From Methylomarinum sp965277025 (GTDB taxonomy: Bacteria; Pseudomonadota; Gammaproteobacteria; Methylococcales; Methylomonadaceae), in the NCBI GenBank assembly GCA_965277025.1, contig OZ255706.1, positions 372,001 through 436,000 of the forward strand: DNA of 64,000 bases, in the 5' to 3' direction. Each line of letters begins with the position of its first letter. Position 1 is the first letter of the stretch. Position numbers and translations under genes: made by a program. Of the stretch, positions 50,832-60,017 are shown one piece after another. Under the pieces are notes generated by a model. That model searched no databases, was not told where the DNA came from, and saw only the letters and a list, made by a program, of their open reading frames with translations.

Positions 50832-51095
50832 ATGTCTCGCATGGAAAAGCTTTTAAAAAATATCAGGAAAAATCCGAAGAACATTCGGTTTAATGATTTA
50901 GCCAAGCTATGCGATCACTTTTTTGGTGAACCCAGACAACAAGGAACAAGCCACAGAGTTTATAAAATGCCGTGGGTGGGTGATCCAAGAGTAAATATTC
51001 AGAAAGGAAAAAACGGAGAAGCAAAGACCTACCAAGTTAAACAGGTTCTTGCCGCTATCGAGAAATTGAAAGGTGATGAAAATGATAAATCATGA
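50832..51095 (+). CDS. hicA: HicA-type toxin
   Basis: 87 residues, somewhat longer than the classic ~60-aa HicA. NIRFNDLAKLCDHFFGEPRQ, QGTSHRVYKMPWVGDPRVNI and AKTYQVKQVLAAIEKLKG match the dsRBD-like HicA fold; the His of the GTSHRVYK segment is the expected catalytic position. HicA cleaves mRNA. The gene overlaps hicB by about 20 bases. Intact. Confidence 0.88.
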   Translation: MSRMEKLLKNIRKNPKNIRFNDLAKLCDHFFGEPRQQGTSHRVYKMPWVGDPRVNIQKGKNGEAKTYQVKQVLAAIEKLKGDENDKS

Positions 51096-51408
51096 GCATT
51101 ATACATACCGCGTTACCTGGTCAGAAGAAGACAAGGAATATGTTGGCTTATGTGCAGAGTTTCCAAGCTTGTCTCATCTTGATGATAGCCAGCTATCAGC
51201 TATGCAGGGCATTATTGATCTTGTAAAAGAAGTCGTAACCGACATGCAAGAAAATGGTGAAACCGTGCCTGAGACACTCTCTGAAAAAAATTTCAGCGGA
51301 AAATTCCAAGTTCGAATTCCACCAGAACAACATAGAAATCTTGCAATCATTGCAAGCGAGCAGGGCATTAGCCTCAATCGATATGTTAGTTCAAAACTAT
51401 TTGGGTGA
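51076..51408 (+). CDS. hicB: HicB-type antitoxin
   Basis: 110 residues from ATG at 51076 (a GTG three bases upstream and an ATG at 51082 are alternatives). The N-terminal partial-RNase-H-like domain reads YTYRVTWSEEDKEYVGLCAE, FPSLSHLDDSQLSAMQGI and EVVTDMQENGETVPETLSEK. The C-terminal RHH DNA-binding domain reads GKFQVRIPPEQHRNLAIIAS, EQGISLNRYVSSKLFG. HicB binds HicA and represses the operon. Intact. Confidence 0.9.
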   Translation: MKMINHEHYTYRVTWSEEDKEYVGLCAEFPSLSHLDDSQLSAMQGIIDLVKEVVTDMQENGETVPETLSEKNFSGKFQVRIPPEQHRNLAIIASEQGISLNRYVSSKLFG

Positions 51409-51465
51409 ATTCTATACCCCTTAAAACATCATTCTTAAAAACGAGGGTTTTTCGGAGGACAGAGA

Positions 51466-51490
51466 AAGGCTGAAGAAATCAGCCTTTTTT
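51466..51490 (+). terminator. Terminator after hicAB
   Basis: Perfect 8-bp stem AAGGCTGA / TCAGCCTT with a 5-base loop followed by T6, 58 bp after the hicB stop. Confidence 0.88.
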
Positions 51491-51574
51491 ATGGCTTAAA
51501 TATTCCTAAAACTGTCTCTTGAAATAAATCTCCTAATACATCATAATTATAATGAGTTTTGGGAGATCAGATCA

Positions 51575-51594
51575 ATGCTTATCGGTTATGCCCG
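51575..51594 (+). pseudogene. Serine recombinase start, cut by ISAs1
   Basis: Seven codons MLIGYAR, the invariant start of Tn3-type resolvases and invertases, interrupted by the ISAs1 end at 51595. The stretch upstream (51491-51574) would hold its promoter. Confidence 0.55.
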
Positions 51595-53158
51595 CAGGAC
51601 GACGTCATCTAAATCGCCTCTCCCCCGGCCACACCTTAACCAGCCTGATCCAGGGCCTTGGCGTAGTGAGGTTTCCCGGCTTGAAGCGGGATATTCGGTC
51701 GATTGGGCTGCAAAAAGCCGCCGAATGGCAGTTCGCCATGGTCATTGGCCATACCGGGGCCTGGCCGATCACCGTCGGCCCCGATGACGACCTGGGCCGG
51801 CCGTGTCAGCGCAGGAAGACAGCGAGCGCCTGCGCAGGATGGGCCGCAAAATGGCGGATCATGCTGGCGATGGATTGCCGCGGCTGACGGATCAGGCGAC
51901 GCAGCAGGCCGATGACGGCGTTTCGCAGGCAGGCGAGCACCTGGGGGCCATGGCCCTTTCGAACCTGGCAGCGGTCCTCATCGAACGTGACATCGCGGAC
52001 CCAATGGAGGCGGTTCTCGATACTCCAGTGCCCCCGGTTGAGGGCCAGCAGTTGCCCGGGGTCGGCCTGTTCCGGGGTGAGATCAGTGATGCAGAAGATC
52101 TGTTCTGTGCGTGTCCTGCCGGTCTTGGACACGGTGACCTGGCGTTCGATCCGGCAGACCTGGCCCACATGGGGGAAATCGAGATAGGCATTGAGCGCAA
52201 CGGTGGTGCGAAGGGTGCGCTGCTCGATCCGACCGTGTCCCTTGTCCACCGTGGTGTGCTCAGGGGGGGAATGGATTCCCGGTCGAAAGCCTTGAGATCG
52301 TTGGCCAGGGTTTTCTGGTTGTCCTTGACCGTGAACAGGTAGTGCGCGCCCTTTTCCTCGACCAGGAAGCGGGCGGTCTCGCGTTGGGTGTGGAGCGCAT
52401 CGGCGGTGACCACACGCCCCTCGATGGAGAGGGGATCGAGCAGCTCCCGCAGGGCCGGGATCTCATTACTCTTGGTCTCGACCGCGCGCTGTGCCAGGAC
52501 GGTGCCCTGCCGAGTGAACAGGGCGGCGAGCAGGTGCGTCTGGCGGCCATCGCCCCGGCGAGCGCCCTTGAGGGTCTTGCCGTCGATGGCCAGGGGTTCG
52601 TCGGCCGGTGCGCTGGCCTGGACCCAGGCGGAAAAGGCCTGCTCCAGCGCCACCGGATCCACCTGCTGGAGCACGCGGCGGAAGGTGGGCTCGGAGGGGG
52701 CCACGAAGCGTTGCTGTCTGCGATCGAAACAGGCCCGCAGGCGCTTGAGCTGCGTCCGGGTCAGGCGGGCGGCGTACTCACTGATGGCCAGATAGGCCAG
52801 GGTGGCCGCCAGGGCGATGGTCAGCACCGTCGGCAGGGGGTGCAGCTGACGGCGTCCACCGCGGGGTTCGGGTAAGTGGCCCAGCTGTTCGCGCAACTGG
52901 GCCATCTCCAGGTCGCTCAGATCGATCTTCTGCATCGGGGTGCTCCAATCGGGGTGAGGGATCGGGTGGCGCAGCCAGTGGCGCGCCCGCTCATGGCGCT
53001 GTATCGGCCGCACGATGACGTCGGACAGCGGCAGGGATCATGGTAAATCCACTTCGATCATGGTGATTGAATTCAAGCATGATCTGAAGTGAACGTCCAG
53101 CAATTATCCAATAGTGCAGGTTTGTCAGTGGGTTATCGGATTAGATGACGTGGCCCTG
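51595..53158 (-). mobile_element. ISAs1-family insertion sequence, copy 2, both ends present
   Basis: Terminal repeats CAGGACGACGTCATCTAA at 51595 and the complement of CAGGGCCACGTCATCTAA ending at 53158. The flanks are a resolvase start and an IS630 fragment, with no target duplication, so this copy marks a rearrangement joint. Confidence 0.88.
51806..52935 (-). pseudogene. ISAs1-family transposase, frameshifted at a poly-C tract
   Basis: The first frame from MQKIDLSDLEM runs to RESIPP and holds DEPLAIDGKTLKGARRGDG and KGAHYLFTVKDNQKTLANDL. At 52262-52268 seven C residues stand where five would keep the frame. The second frame continues HTTVDKGHGRIEQRTLRTTV, LTPEQADPGQLLALNRGHW, SIENRLHWVRDVTFDEDRCQ to a normal end at ~51806. 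Full length would be ~375 residues. Copy 1 has six C at the same place. Confidence 0.87.
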
Positions 53159-53160
53159 GG

Positions 53161-53791
53161 TAGGTTTCGCAAATATCTTGACACCTCTCGTCGAAGTATT
53201 CATCTTTTTTTGCCGTCAACCAGCCTTTCATCCGGTGGGGTTGCAGGTCCGCTTCTTTTTAAAAAGCGCCCAACAGAGCGCTGTGAAATATAATCAACAA
53301 TGCCCCGTTTTATCGCTTCATCGGCTATTTCTTGTTGCGTCCAATGAGTGATCGGGCGTTGACTATCCTCTGGGCGTTCGCAGGCTATCGCGATAATGCT
53401 GCAAATTTGCTCCGCCGTATAGATAGCAGGCGCACCGCTTCGCGGTGCATCTTGAAGCCGGGCTAAAGGATTTTCTTGTTCACTGTTCTGTAACCGGCGT
53501 TTTCGCCAATTTTGAACAGTTGTCCGTCCAATTTTTAACTGGCGCATGGTTCCATGTACACTGATGCCTTCATCTGCCAACAATATAATACGGCAACGTG
53601 TCACCAAATTCTGAGGACTTGTATGTTTACGCACTGTGCCTTGCAATAACGTGCGTTGTTCTTCTGTTAAACTGATTGGGGCTGCTGTTAGACGTGGCAT
53701 GATATCACCTGCTGAATTTAATATAGTATTATTCAGCATATTACAATATATTCCTCATAAATAGCATTGGTGTTTTCGCTTATGTGCACTA
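53161..53791 (-). mobile_element. IS630 fragment (5' half)
   Basis: Matches ~47730-48354: the right terminal repeat, the complete first ORF and the first codons of the second ORF. The rest was removed at the ISAs1 joint (53158). The outer end lies within an IS30 terminal repeat, at its CTAG. Confidence 0.9.
53200..53700 (-). CDS. IS630 first ORF (DNA-binding), copy in fragment
   Basis: 166 residues from MPRLTAAPISL (ATG at 53700), six or so substitutions from the copy at 47765-48265 (HGTMRQ for HETMRQ; RRLQNSEQ for RWLQNREQ). The frame is open, but the catalytic ORF is missing, so no transposition is expected from it. The product could compete for IS ends. Confidence 0.75.
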   Translation of the reverse strand: MPRLTAAPISLTEEQRTLLQGTVRKHTSPQNLVTRCRIILLADEGISVHGTMRQLKIGRTTVQNWRKRRLQNSEQENPLARLQDAPRSGAPAIYTAEQICSIIAIACERPEDSQRPITHWTQQEIADEAIKRGIVDYISQRSVGRFLKRSGPATPPDERLVDGKKR

Positions 53792-54570
53792 GTGCAACGG
53801 GTGGTTTGATCCCGAAGAATACCTGATTGGGTGTCTTGTACCCCAGGCATTTTCGAGGGCGATTGTTCAACTTGTCCATGATCTCCAGGACCTGCCTGTC
53901 TGTCAGTTTGTTGAAGTCAGTTCCCTTGGATGGGCGAAGTAGCCATCTGCTTTCAACACCTTGGCGATCTCCATGTGGTAGGCGAACTCCTTGCCATTGT
54001 CGTAGGTCAACGTATGCACCTGGGCCGACAGGGGTTGTAGCACCTTCAGGATGGCCGCCTTGACCGCTTCAGCTGTTTTGTTGGGCGCCAGAGCGATCAG
54101 GCTCAGCCGGGACCGCCGTTCCACCAGGGTGACCAGGACAGCGCCGCCTGGCTTGCCGATCACTGTGTCCGCTTCCCAATCACCAATGCGGCTGCGCGCC
54201 TCGACCACCTCCGGACGTTCATCGATGGACACCCGTTCCCTGATCTGCCCTCGCCGGTCGTAATGGCCATAGCGCTTCCTGCGTGGCTTCTGGCAGCGCA
54301 GATGACGATGGAGATCGCCACCGCGTCGCTTGTCCTCATACACGTACCAGTAGATCCATTCATGGCTTATGGCCGTGCCTTCTTCCTGGGCCAGCCATCC
54401 ACTGACCTGTTCCGGGCTCCAGTCCTCCCGAAGCAGCTGCTCCACACGTGCCCAGGTCGATTTCGGTATCCGCGTTCGGTCCCGCTCTTTCTTGCGGTTC
54501 TGCGCCAGCCTGTGGGCCTGTTCAGGACGGTAGCCTTTCAATCCCTTGTTCCGCCTCAGTTCCCGGCTTG
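53792..54570 (-). pseudogene. IS30 transposase, truncated at both ends
   Basis: It corresponds to ~24150-24983 of the other IS30 copy. It begins at SRELRRNKGLKGYRPEQAHR, keeps GDWEADTVIGKPGGA and LTYDNGKEFAYHMEI, and then lacks ~60 bp (joint YFAHP to the sequence before FNKLTD, near 53925). The 5' part, including the N-terminus, is cut by the IS21-like end at 54570, and the terminal repeat is interrupted by IS630. It keeps the unshifted AAGGGATTG reading, so it records the ancestral frame of the copy at 24020. Confidence 0.85.
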
Positions 54571-54622
54571 TCAATGGCCAATAATTTTGACACCCTTTCG
54601 GCCAATAAAATTGACCCACCTG
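54571..54622. mobile_element. IS21-like terminal fragment
   Basis: Begins TGTCAATGGCCAATAATTTT, then repeats the GGCCAATAA-TTGAC motif once more. Multiple short repeats of this type are typical of IS21 ends. No IS21 gene is nearby. Confidence 0.55.
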
Positions 54623-54689
54623 GGGCGACAAAAATCAGCGCTCGCGTTTGTGCTTCAGTCGATAGCTCTCTCCTCCCGGCATGAAGAGA

Positions 54690-56047
54690 GCTATTGTCAA
54701 ATCTGGTGTACAGCCGTCTCGACCGTACCCTGTGAATGATCCTCTACTCGTTCGCCATCCTTGAATTTCACTCCCTCAACCATCTCGGCCAACAGCTTGT
54801 AGCCCCGGAGGCGTCGCCACTTTTTCTGCGCCGTCTCCATCAGCTTCCAGGCCATCGCCAAAGTCGTCATGCGATTGCCACAGTTCTTGGTCTTCGTGGT
54901 CCTCAGACGCACCGTGGCAAATACCGATTCGATCGGGTTTGTCGTCCGGATGTGCTGCCAGTGCGTCCCTGGAAAATCGTAGAACGCCAACAGCGATTCC
55001 TTGTCTTTCACCAGGCACTCCATGGCCTTTGGGTACTTGGCCTCGAAGCGCTTAACACAGCTGTCGAAGGCCTTGTAGGCATCCTCCCGCGTCTCGCCCA
55101 TCCAAATCTCATGCAGCGCCGCCTTGATCTTCGGTTGCACCGATTTTGGCACCTTGTTCAGCACGTTCGCCGTCTTGTGCACCCAGCAACGCTGTTGAGC
55201 CGTTTGGGGCCATTTCTTGGCAATGGCCTTCCAAAAGCCAAGGGCACCATCGCCAATCGCCAGCTTCGGCGGGATCGTCAGCCCCTGGCTTTCCAACTGC
55301 TCGATGACCTCCAGCCAGCTGGCCTCGGACTCCCGGTAGCCATCGACCACTGCCAGCACCTCCTTGCGGCCCGTCTCGTCCGATCCAACCACTACCAACA
55401 GGCACAGGCGATCATCCATCCGTACGTTGCTGTAGACCCCGTCGGCCCACACGTACACATAGCGCCGCCGGCTCAGATCCCGCTGGCTCCATTGCCGATA
55501 GTCCGTCTCCCAGCGCTTCTTCAGGCGGCTGACCGTGGTGGCCGACAGCCCGGTGGCTCCTTCACCCAGCAGTGCCTCCAGCGCCGGCTGCATCTCCCCG
55601 GTCGAGATCCTCTTCAGGTACAGCCAGGGGATGAACTCCTCGACGTTCTTCGTCCGCTTCAGATACGGCGGCACCCGCTTGCTGTTGAACTTCACGCCCT
55701 GCCCGGAACGGTCTCGCACCTTTGGCACCTTGACCGGCACATCTCCCAACCCGGTCTGGAGGGTGCGCTTCGGCAGGTACCCATTGCGGACCACAGCCCG
55801 CTTCCCGTCCACGGCTTGCCCGGCGTACTGGGCCAGCAGCTCGGCCACTTCCGCCTCAATAGCCTGCGCCAACAGCTGTCTGGACCCTTCTTTCAGCAAC
55901 TCGCTCAGGGCATCTCCGGCTGGTGCTTTCAGCTCGACAACGTTACTCTCGTTCATAGCGGTGTACTTCTCCTGTTGGTTGTTGATCCGCAAAGACCAAT
56001 CAACAGGGTACTCCGCTTCTTCCGTCAGCCCGTACACCAGAAATCAG
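54690..56047 (-). mobile_element. IS256-family insertion sequence (ends approximate)
   Basis: Shared inverted end motif ATCTGGTGTACAG at the left (~54701) and TTTCTGGTGTACGG on the complement at the right (~56045). The transposase stop lies inside the left end. Confidence 0.7.
54697..55956 (-). CDS. IS256-family (mutator-type) transposase
   Basis: 419 residues from MNESNVVELK (ATG at 55956, AGGAGAAG upstream); a longer open frame to 56037 lies partly in the terminal repeat. DDE pattern: RRYVYVWADGVYSNVRMDD (first Asp), LAIGDGALGFWKAIAKKWP (second Asp with the family GD pair) and HIRTTNPIESVFATVRLRT (Glu). CWVHKTANVLNKVPK and KFKDGERVEDHSQG are further family marks. An intact frame of normal length. 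Confidence 0.94.
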   Translation of the reverse strand: MNESNVVELKAPAGDALSELLKEGSRQLLAQAIEAEVAELLAQYAGQAVDGKRAVVRNGYLPKRTLQTGLGDVPVKVPKVRDRSGQGVKFNSKRVPPYLKRTKNVEEFIPWLYLKRISTGEMQPALEALLGEGATGLSATTVSRLKKRWETDYRQWSQRDLSRRRYVYVWADGVYSNVRMDDRLCLLVVVGSDETGRKEVLAVVDGYRESEASWLEVIEQLESQGLTIPPKLAIGDGALGFWKAIAKKWPQTAQQRCWVHKTANVLNKVPKSVQPKIKAALHEIWMGETREDAYKAFDSCVKRFEAKYPKAMECLVKDKESLLAFYDFPGTHWQHIRTTNPIESVFATVRLRTTKTKNCGNRMTTLAMAWKLMETAQKKWRRLRGYKLLAEMVEGVKFKDGERVEDHSQGTVETAVHQI

Positions 56048-56523
56048 CATAGCTCTCATGGACTGGTACTCGCGTAAGGTGTTGTCATGGCGCTTATCCA
56101 ACACCCTTGACGCCAGCTTTTGTGTCGATGCGCTGGAGGAAGCCATTGAGACCTATGGCGCCCCGAAGATTTTTAACACCGACCAGGGCAGCCAGTTTAC
56201 CAGCGAGGAATTTACCGGCACTCTCAGGCATCACGATATCCGTATCAGCATGGATGGCAAGGGCCGATGGGTCGACAATGTCTTTGTGGAGCGCCTGTGG
56301 CGCAGTGTGAAGTACGAAGAAGTGTATCTGAAGGCCTATGACAACATGGGCGCAGCAAAAGCCTCACTGGCCCGGTATTTTGCCTTCTACAACGCTGAAA
56401 GACGGCACCAATCGCTTGACCGACAAACACCGGACAGCGTTTACTACGAATCTGCTGCTAGGATGGCTGCCTGAACCAGGAAAAGCACTTATCGTGTTGT
56501 CCAATTATTGGGGTCCACTTCTC
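56048..56523 (+). pseudogene. IS3-family (IS51/IS407-like) OrfB 3' fragment
   Basis: About 140 codons to a stop at 56472-56474: MDWYSRKVLSWRLSNTLDAS, FNTDQGSQFTSEEFTGTLRH, DNVFVERLWRSVKYEEVYLK. Related to (not identical with) the element at 39872-41204. The right IS end (GGGGTCCAC) is at ~56514-56522. The 5' part is replaced by IS256. Confidence 0.87.
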
Positions 56524-56560
56524 TGATCAGTCCTTCTTCGATCTCTTGTTCTTTTGTCAT
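56524..56560 (-). pseudogene. hsdR: hsdR start stub
   Basis: ATG at 56560 followed by MTKEQEIEEGLI, the classic start of HsdR type I restriction subunits, cut after 12 codons by the IS3 end. It may be the missing N-terminus region of the hsdR at 4196-5957, or belong to another locus. Confidence 0.6.
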
Positions 56561-56848
56561 AGCCAAATGCGTTCTCCTGCCATCCCCTTCAAGAGGCAGC
56601 GAGCTTTGCGTTCAGCTCAAAGCTTCACCGACAAACCTTCGCGGATTCGAAATATCTTCTTGGGGCTGACATTGGGATTTGATGTGGGAATGGGTTGTGC
56701 CACCCCAGCATAGCCCGCTTCATGTGAAAGAATTCACTTCAGCGGGGTGATCTCCACGGGTGCAAAGCCCTGGCTTCCCCAGGTGCTGATACCCGACTTA
56801 ATGCCGTTTTCCTCAGGTTCCTCCACGGCAAAAGACGGTGGGGGCCTG
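56561..56848. other. Intergenic region
   Basis: 288 bp. The minus-strand frame FAVEEPEENGIKSGISTWGS, QGFAPVEITPLK ends at 56734 and could be an out-of-frame extension of the metallopeptidase gene upstream, but this is not firm. Nothing else seen. Confidence 0.35.
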
Positions 56849-57616
56849 CTATTTATTATCGGGAACCGCGCTGCCGTAGAGCGCGGCAACCCCAGCAATG
56901 TCGTCCTGCTGCAGGTGGTATAGATTCTCATTCTCCATGTAGGAGGGTCCCATGATGGCCGGTTTCCTGCGCTCGTGATTCAGCCCCAGGGCGTGACCCA
57001 GTTCGTGCAGGGCCACCCGGCGAAAGTCGAAGGCCTGCCGCTCGGAAAAAATGTAGATGCCCCACTCTTCCAGATGGAAATTGAAGTCGACATTGAAGAC
57101 GTCGAAGGCCTGCCGCCGCTTGGGACCATCGTAGATGTCCCACGCTACCTCCTCATTGAAGAAGATGTCCGTCTCGGCCAGCCTCGCATCCTCAAGGGTC
57201 CACTAGGGATCGCCGTATTTGAAGTAGGTCACGGTCACTCCCAGGGTGCCCGCCCCGAAGCTGGTGACTATCGATCCCCTGGAATCGGCGGCACAGATCA
57301 CCGAGGTGAAAGCCACCCCATTTTGGTGACCGTCTTCAGGGTACTCGGGCAGGGCGCCCGCGCAGGGATGGGAAGGACGGGCGGTATCGATTTCGAAATC
57401 GAAAACGGTCTTGTCGTTCCACTCCTGCGCCGCCTCACGGAACGCGTCAATCCAGCGGACCCCGGAGGGACTGCGGTCTTTCCCCAGCAGCACCAGCGTC
57501 GTCGGATGGAACGTGGTGGTCGCCTCCGGCCACCCGGCGGCGTCCATGAGTACATAGCTCCGGGAGGCCGATGACAGCAGGAACAGGCAGACCGCAAGCA
57601 GCAGGCTTCTCTTCAT
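56849..57616 (-). pseudogene. Matrixin-like secreted zinc metallopeptidase with in-frame amber
   Basis: 137 codons, starting with a signal peptide (RSLLLAVCLFLLSSASRSYV) and followed by VRWIDAFREAAQEWNDKTVF, end at TAG (57203-57205) after TYFKYGDP. The same frame goes on: WTLEDARLAETDIFFNEEVA, RRVALHELGHALGLNHE (the HExxHxxGxxH zinc motif), IMGPSYMENENLYHLQQDDI, AGVAALYGS to 56849. The complete protein (~255 residues) fits M10-type peptidases. The TAG again suggests CAG to TAG. It overlaps the preceding gene by 4 bases (ATGA), so the two form a unit. Confidence 0.8.
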
Positions 57617-58211
57617 CGTAGCATCCCCCGAATGCGTGCCTTGAAGTCATCCGGTGTCATGGGCATCTCCAGGGGCTTGCGTGGCCGAACTTCCACCCCG
57701 GCAGCGCCACCACCCCGGCTTATCCCATACGCCCGGGCCCGGGCAGGCTCCAGATCGAAAACCGGTTTGCCGTCGCGGGTCCTGACCATGGCGCGGCCGG
57801 TACCCGGTTCATGATCGATCAGGTAGTGTCCCTGGGCCATCCCACCAGCGGGTTCACCAGCGGACGGGAGAGGCTCTCGACGAAATAGATGCCCTGTTCA
57901 CCCAATTCCGGGATGAGCAGGTCGCTCACCCGTAGAGCGACACCATCGGCCACCCCACCAAGAAAAAAGAGGGTCACCCGGTCGCCATCCAAGTTGCCCT
58001 TGATCACCTCGTCCACCTCGAAAGTGACCTCGGTGCGCAGGGTGCGGCTGTTGGGCACATGCACCACGCGCCTGGCGATTACCCTCCCCTCGAACACCAG
58101 TTCCGCCCGTGAAGCGATCTCGTCCATATCCATCCGCCGGATGGAAGAGGCACCCGCCAACAGCGGCAGGAACAGCAAGGCCATCACGACCAGTCTCGAA
58201 AACATACGCAT
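57613..58211 (-). pseudogene. Secreted protein gene partnered with the metallopeptidase, frameshifted
   Basis: From ATG at 58211: MRMFSRLVVMALLFLPLLAG (signal peptide), ASSIRRMDMDEIASRAELVF, EGRVIARRVVHVPNSRTLR, VTLFFLGGVADGVALRVSDL, then EQGIYFVESLSRPLVNPLVG. One missing G near 57838 shifts the frame; the other frame continues WAQGHYLIDHEPGTGRAMVR, TRDGKPVFDLEPARARAYGI to 57613. Full length ~199 residues. This type of small exported protein occurs next to matrixin-like peptidases; whether it is a substrate, inhibitor or chaperone is unknown. Confidence 0.7.
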
Positions 58212-58514
58212 TTTCCTAGTCCACATAAAATAAAGCACCCGACCATTATAGAGGTATCGGTCAGCGCTGTCAAACGCTGCGCTCGGTACGAGAGTTTTGC
58301 GCTGTAGCGTTTCCGAAGGTGTGACGAGGCCGGCAATGCCACGATCACGAACAGCGTTACGCGAATACACGGGCTGTTTTCGGGGAATCGAGGGCTTTTG
58401 CTGAGGTTTATTGAGAATGGTTCTCGATAATGGGGTGTTCGGCGCAAGCACCGGCCTCAGGATTCGTTTTCTCCTGATGATGTGGGTAAGCAGGGAGGAC
58501 TATTCAGAACCGCG
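58212..58514. other. Intergenic region
   Basis: Promoter-side gap of the secreted-protein gene, then the end of the next transposon-derived segment. No further gene or repeat recognised. Confidence 0.4.
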
Positions 58515-59624
58515 CTACGCCGTATTGGGTATCGGCCTGACCAGGGATCGCATCTGTTCAGCCCTTCCCGCTCGCACATGGCCCAGCGCCATGCTCATCA
58601 TGACCACAATGGCCAGCCCGGCGCGGGCCTTCATCTTGGCCAGGCCTCGGATGAAGTGCTTCTCAAAGCCGAAGCTGTGGTCGATGCAGTTGTTGATCCG
58701 CTCCAGCGCGGTGCGCCGCTTGTAGCCTCTTTGCCAGGTGGGGCTGCCATGGGGGGTCGGCGTGAAGATCCGGCGATCGTGGTCGGTGAGCTTGAGCCGC
58801 ACGATGCGCCCGTAGGGGCCGGGTTGAACCCCACCCTGCCGGTGGCAGATTTCCTGGCCTTGGCAGGTCAGGTCGTAGGCCGCCGCCGGGCAGCGGTATT
58901 TGAGGGTGTCGCGGTCGGCCTCGAAGCCTTGGAAGGCCAGGTCGCGCTGCTCACCGGTAACCGGACAGATGCAGTGCAGGGTGCCACGTTCGGTATGGAC
59001 AAGGGTATCGACCCGGTCCGGGAACAGGGGTCGGGTGATCGGTCGCTCGGGAGCGTAATCTGCCTGTTGTTTTTCCTCCCGCCACAGCAGCCGGGTGTCG
59101 ATCAGGGGGCGAATGCGGTATTCGTCCCATAGCAGCGCCTTGGTCTCGCCACTATCCAGGCCCCGGTCGGCGCTGAAGTCGTCACAGCGCCTGGCCAGTT
59201 GCGGAGACTGGGCGCATAGTTCGCGGATCATGGACCGCAGCTCGATCTGCTCCGAGTGGCTGGCCGGGGTCAGGTGCATCGCCACCGGGATTTCGTAGCG
59301 GGTGTCCGCAATCAGATGCAGACCGTAGCCAAACCACCGCTTGAGTTTGCGCCATGGCTTGCCATCGGAACCCACTCCGGCCGTTTCGTGCACACCCCAG
59401 TCTGCCTCCGGGTCACTGGGTTCACCCGTATCCTTGTTCCGCCTCCCCGTGCTGTGGCTCTCGATGGCCTTGCCGTCATAGCCCAGATGGCAACCAAAGT
59501 CCGGCAGCACCTCCATCAACTGTTCGCGCAGGATCCCCACCATTTCTGTGATCAACCCCAGGGCCTCCTCCAACTCGACGACGTTGGTAATGGCAGCCTC
59601 TACATCAATGGAATCAATCTTCAA
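58515..59624 (-). CDS. Chimeric IS4/IS1182-like DDE transposase
   Basis: 369 residues starting at TTG 59624. The first ~13 codons (LKIDSIDVEAAITN) and the AT-rich leader come from the element also seen at 43716-44027. From VVELEEALGLITEMVGILRE on, the gene is GC-rich and belongs to another transposase. It contains CHLGYDGKAIESHSTGRR (Asp), DADW-like EADWGVHETAGVGSDGKPW, RCDDFSADRGLDSGETKALL (second Asp) and YKRRTALERINNCIDHSFGF (Glu region). The N-terminal domain of the second enzyme appears to be missing, so activity is doubtful although the frame is open. Confidence 0.65.
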   Translation of the reverse strand: MKIDSIDVEAAITNVVELEEALGLITEMVGILREQLMEVLPDFGCHLGYDGKAIESHSTGRRNKDTGEPSDPEADWGVHETAGVGSDGKPWRKLKRWFGYGLHLIADTRYEIPVAMHLTPASHSEQIELRSMIRELCAQSPQLARRCDDFSADRGLDSGETKALLWDEYRIRPLIDTRLLWREEKQQADYAPERPITRPLFPDRVDTLVHTERGTLHCICPVTGEQRDLAFQGFEADRDTLKYRCPAAAYDLTCQGQEICHRQGGVQPGPYGRIVRLKLTDHDRRIFTPTPHGSPTWQRGYKRRTALERINNCIDHSFGFEKHFIRGLAKMKARAGLAIVVMMSMALGHVRAGRAEQMRSLVRPIPNTA

Positions 59625-59885
59625 TGAAACGGCCTGTGGGTTTAAGTACAGGACTCTTGTCTCATGGCTTTTGAAATACGAATTTTTGCCTCTGTGTTGC
59701 CCGTCATCGTATTTTAGAAATGCACGGCAGCAGGGCTATCGGGCATTGCTTATAAGGCAACACGCCTCAACTAACGCAGGCTAATACAGTAAACCTCTTG
59801 CGCCAGGTGTTGCCGTTAGAAAATCAAAAATAACGCTAAAATCGTGTCAAGCAGTTTTTTTACTTATTTACGCTGAGTAGTTACG
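59588..59885 (-). repeat. ~300-bp terminal fragment of an IS, copy 2
   Basis: Duplicate of 43716-44027 including the end GTAACTACTCAGCG at 59885. Here it is joined after 13 codons to a foreign GC-rich transposase body. It cuts the hsdS gene to its right. Confidence 0.85.
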
Positions 59886-60017
59886 CTTTCCCTTTGATAC
59901 TGATGCCAAATACTTGAAGCGCTTATTATTCCACTTGCTCGGAATATAGCCCAGCCACTCAATACCTGAATCTTTATAAGCCTCATACCGTGGCATCGCT
60001 GTGATCTGTTTATTCAT
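59886..60017 (-). pseudogene. hsdS: Type I specificity subunit HsdS, 5' end (second start), truncated
   Basis: 43 codons: MNKQITAMPRYEAYKDSGIE, WLGYIPSKWNNKRFKYLASV, SKGK, the usual start of HsdS up to the first target-recognition domain. An IS end at 59885 removes the rest. The ATG lies inside the end of hepT (8-base overlap). The AMPRYxAY segment repeats the beginning of the stub at 60646-60759. Confidence 0.85.

Noticed and set aside
14847..57205. Amber (TAG) recoding as a general rule
   Set aside because: Several intact or conserved frames end normally with TAG (for example the IS630 fragment stop at 1093-1095), so two in-frame TAGs are better explained by point changes.
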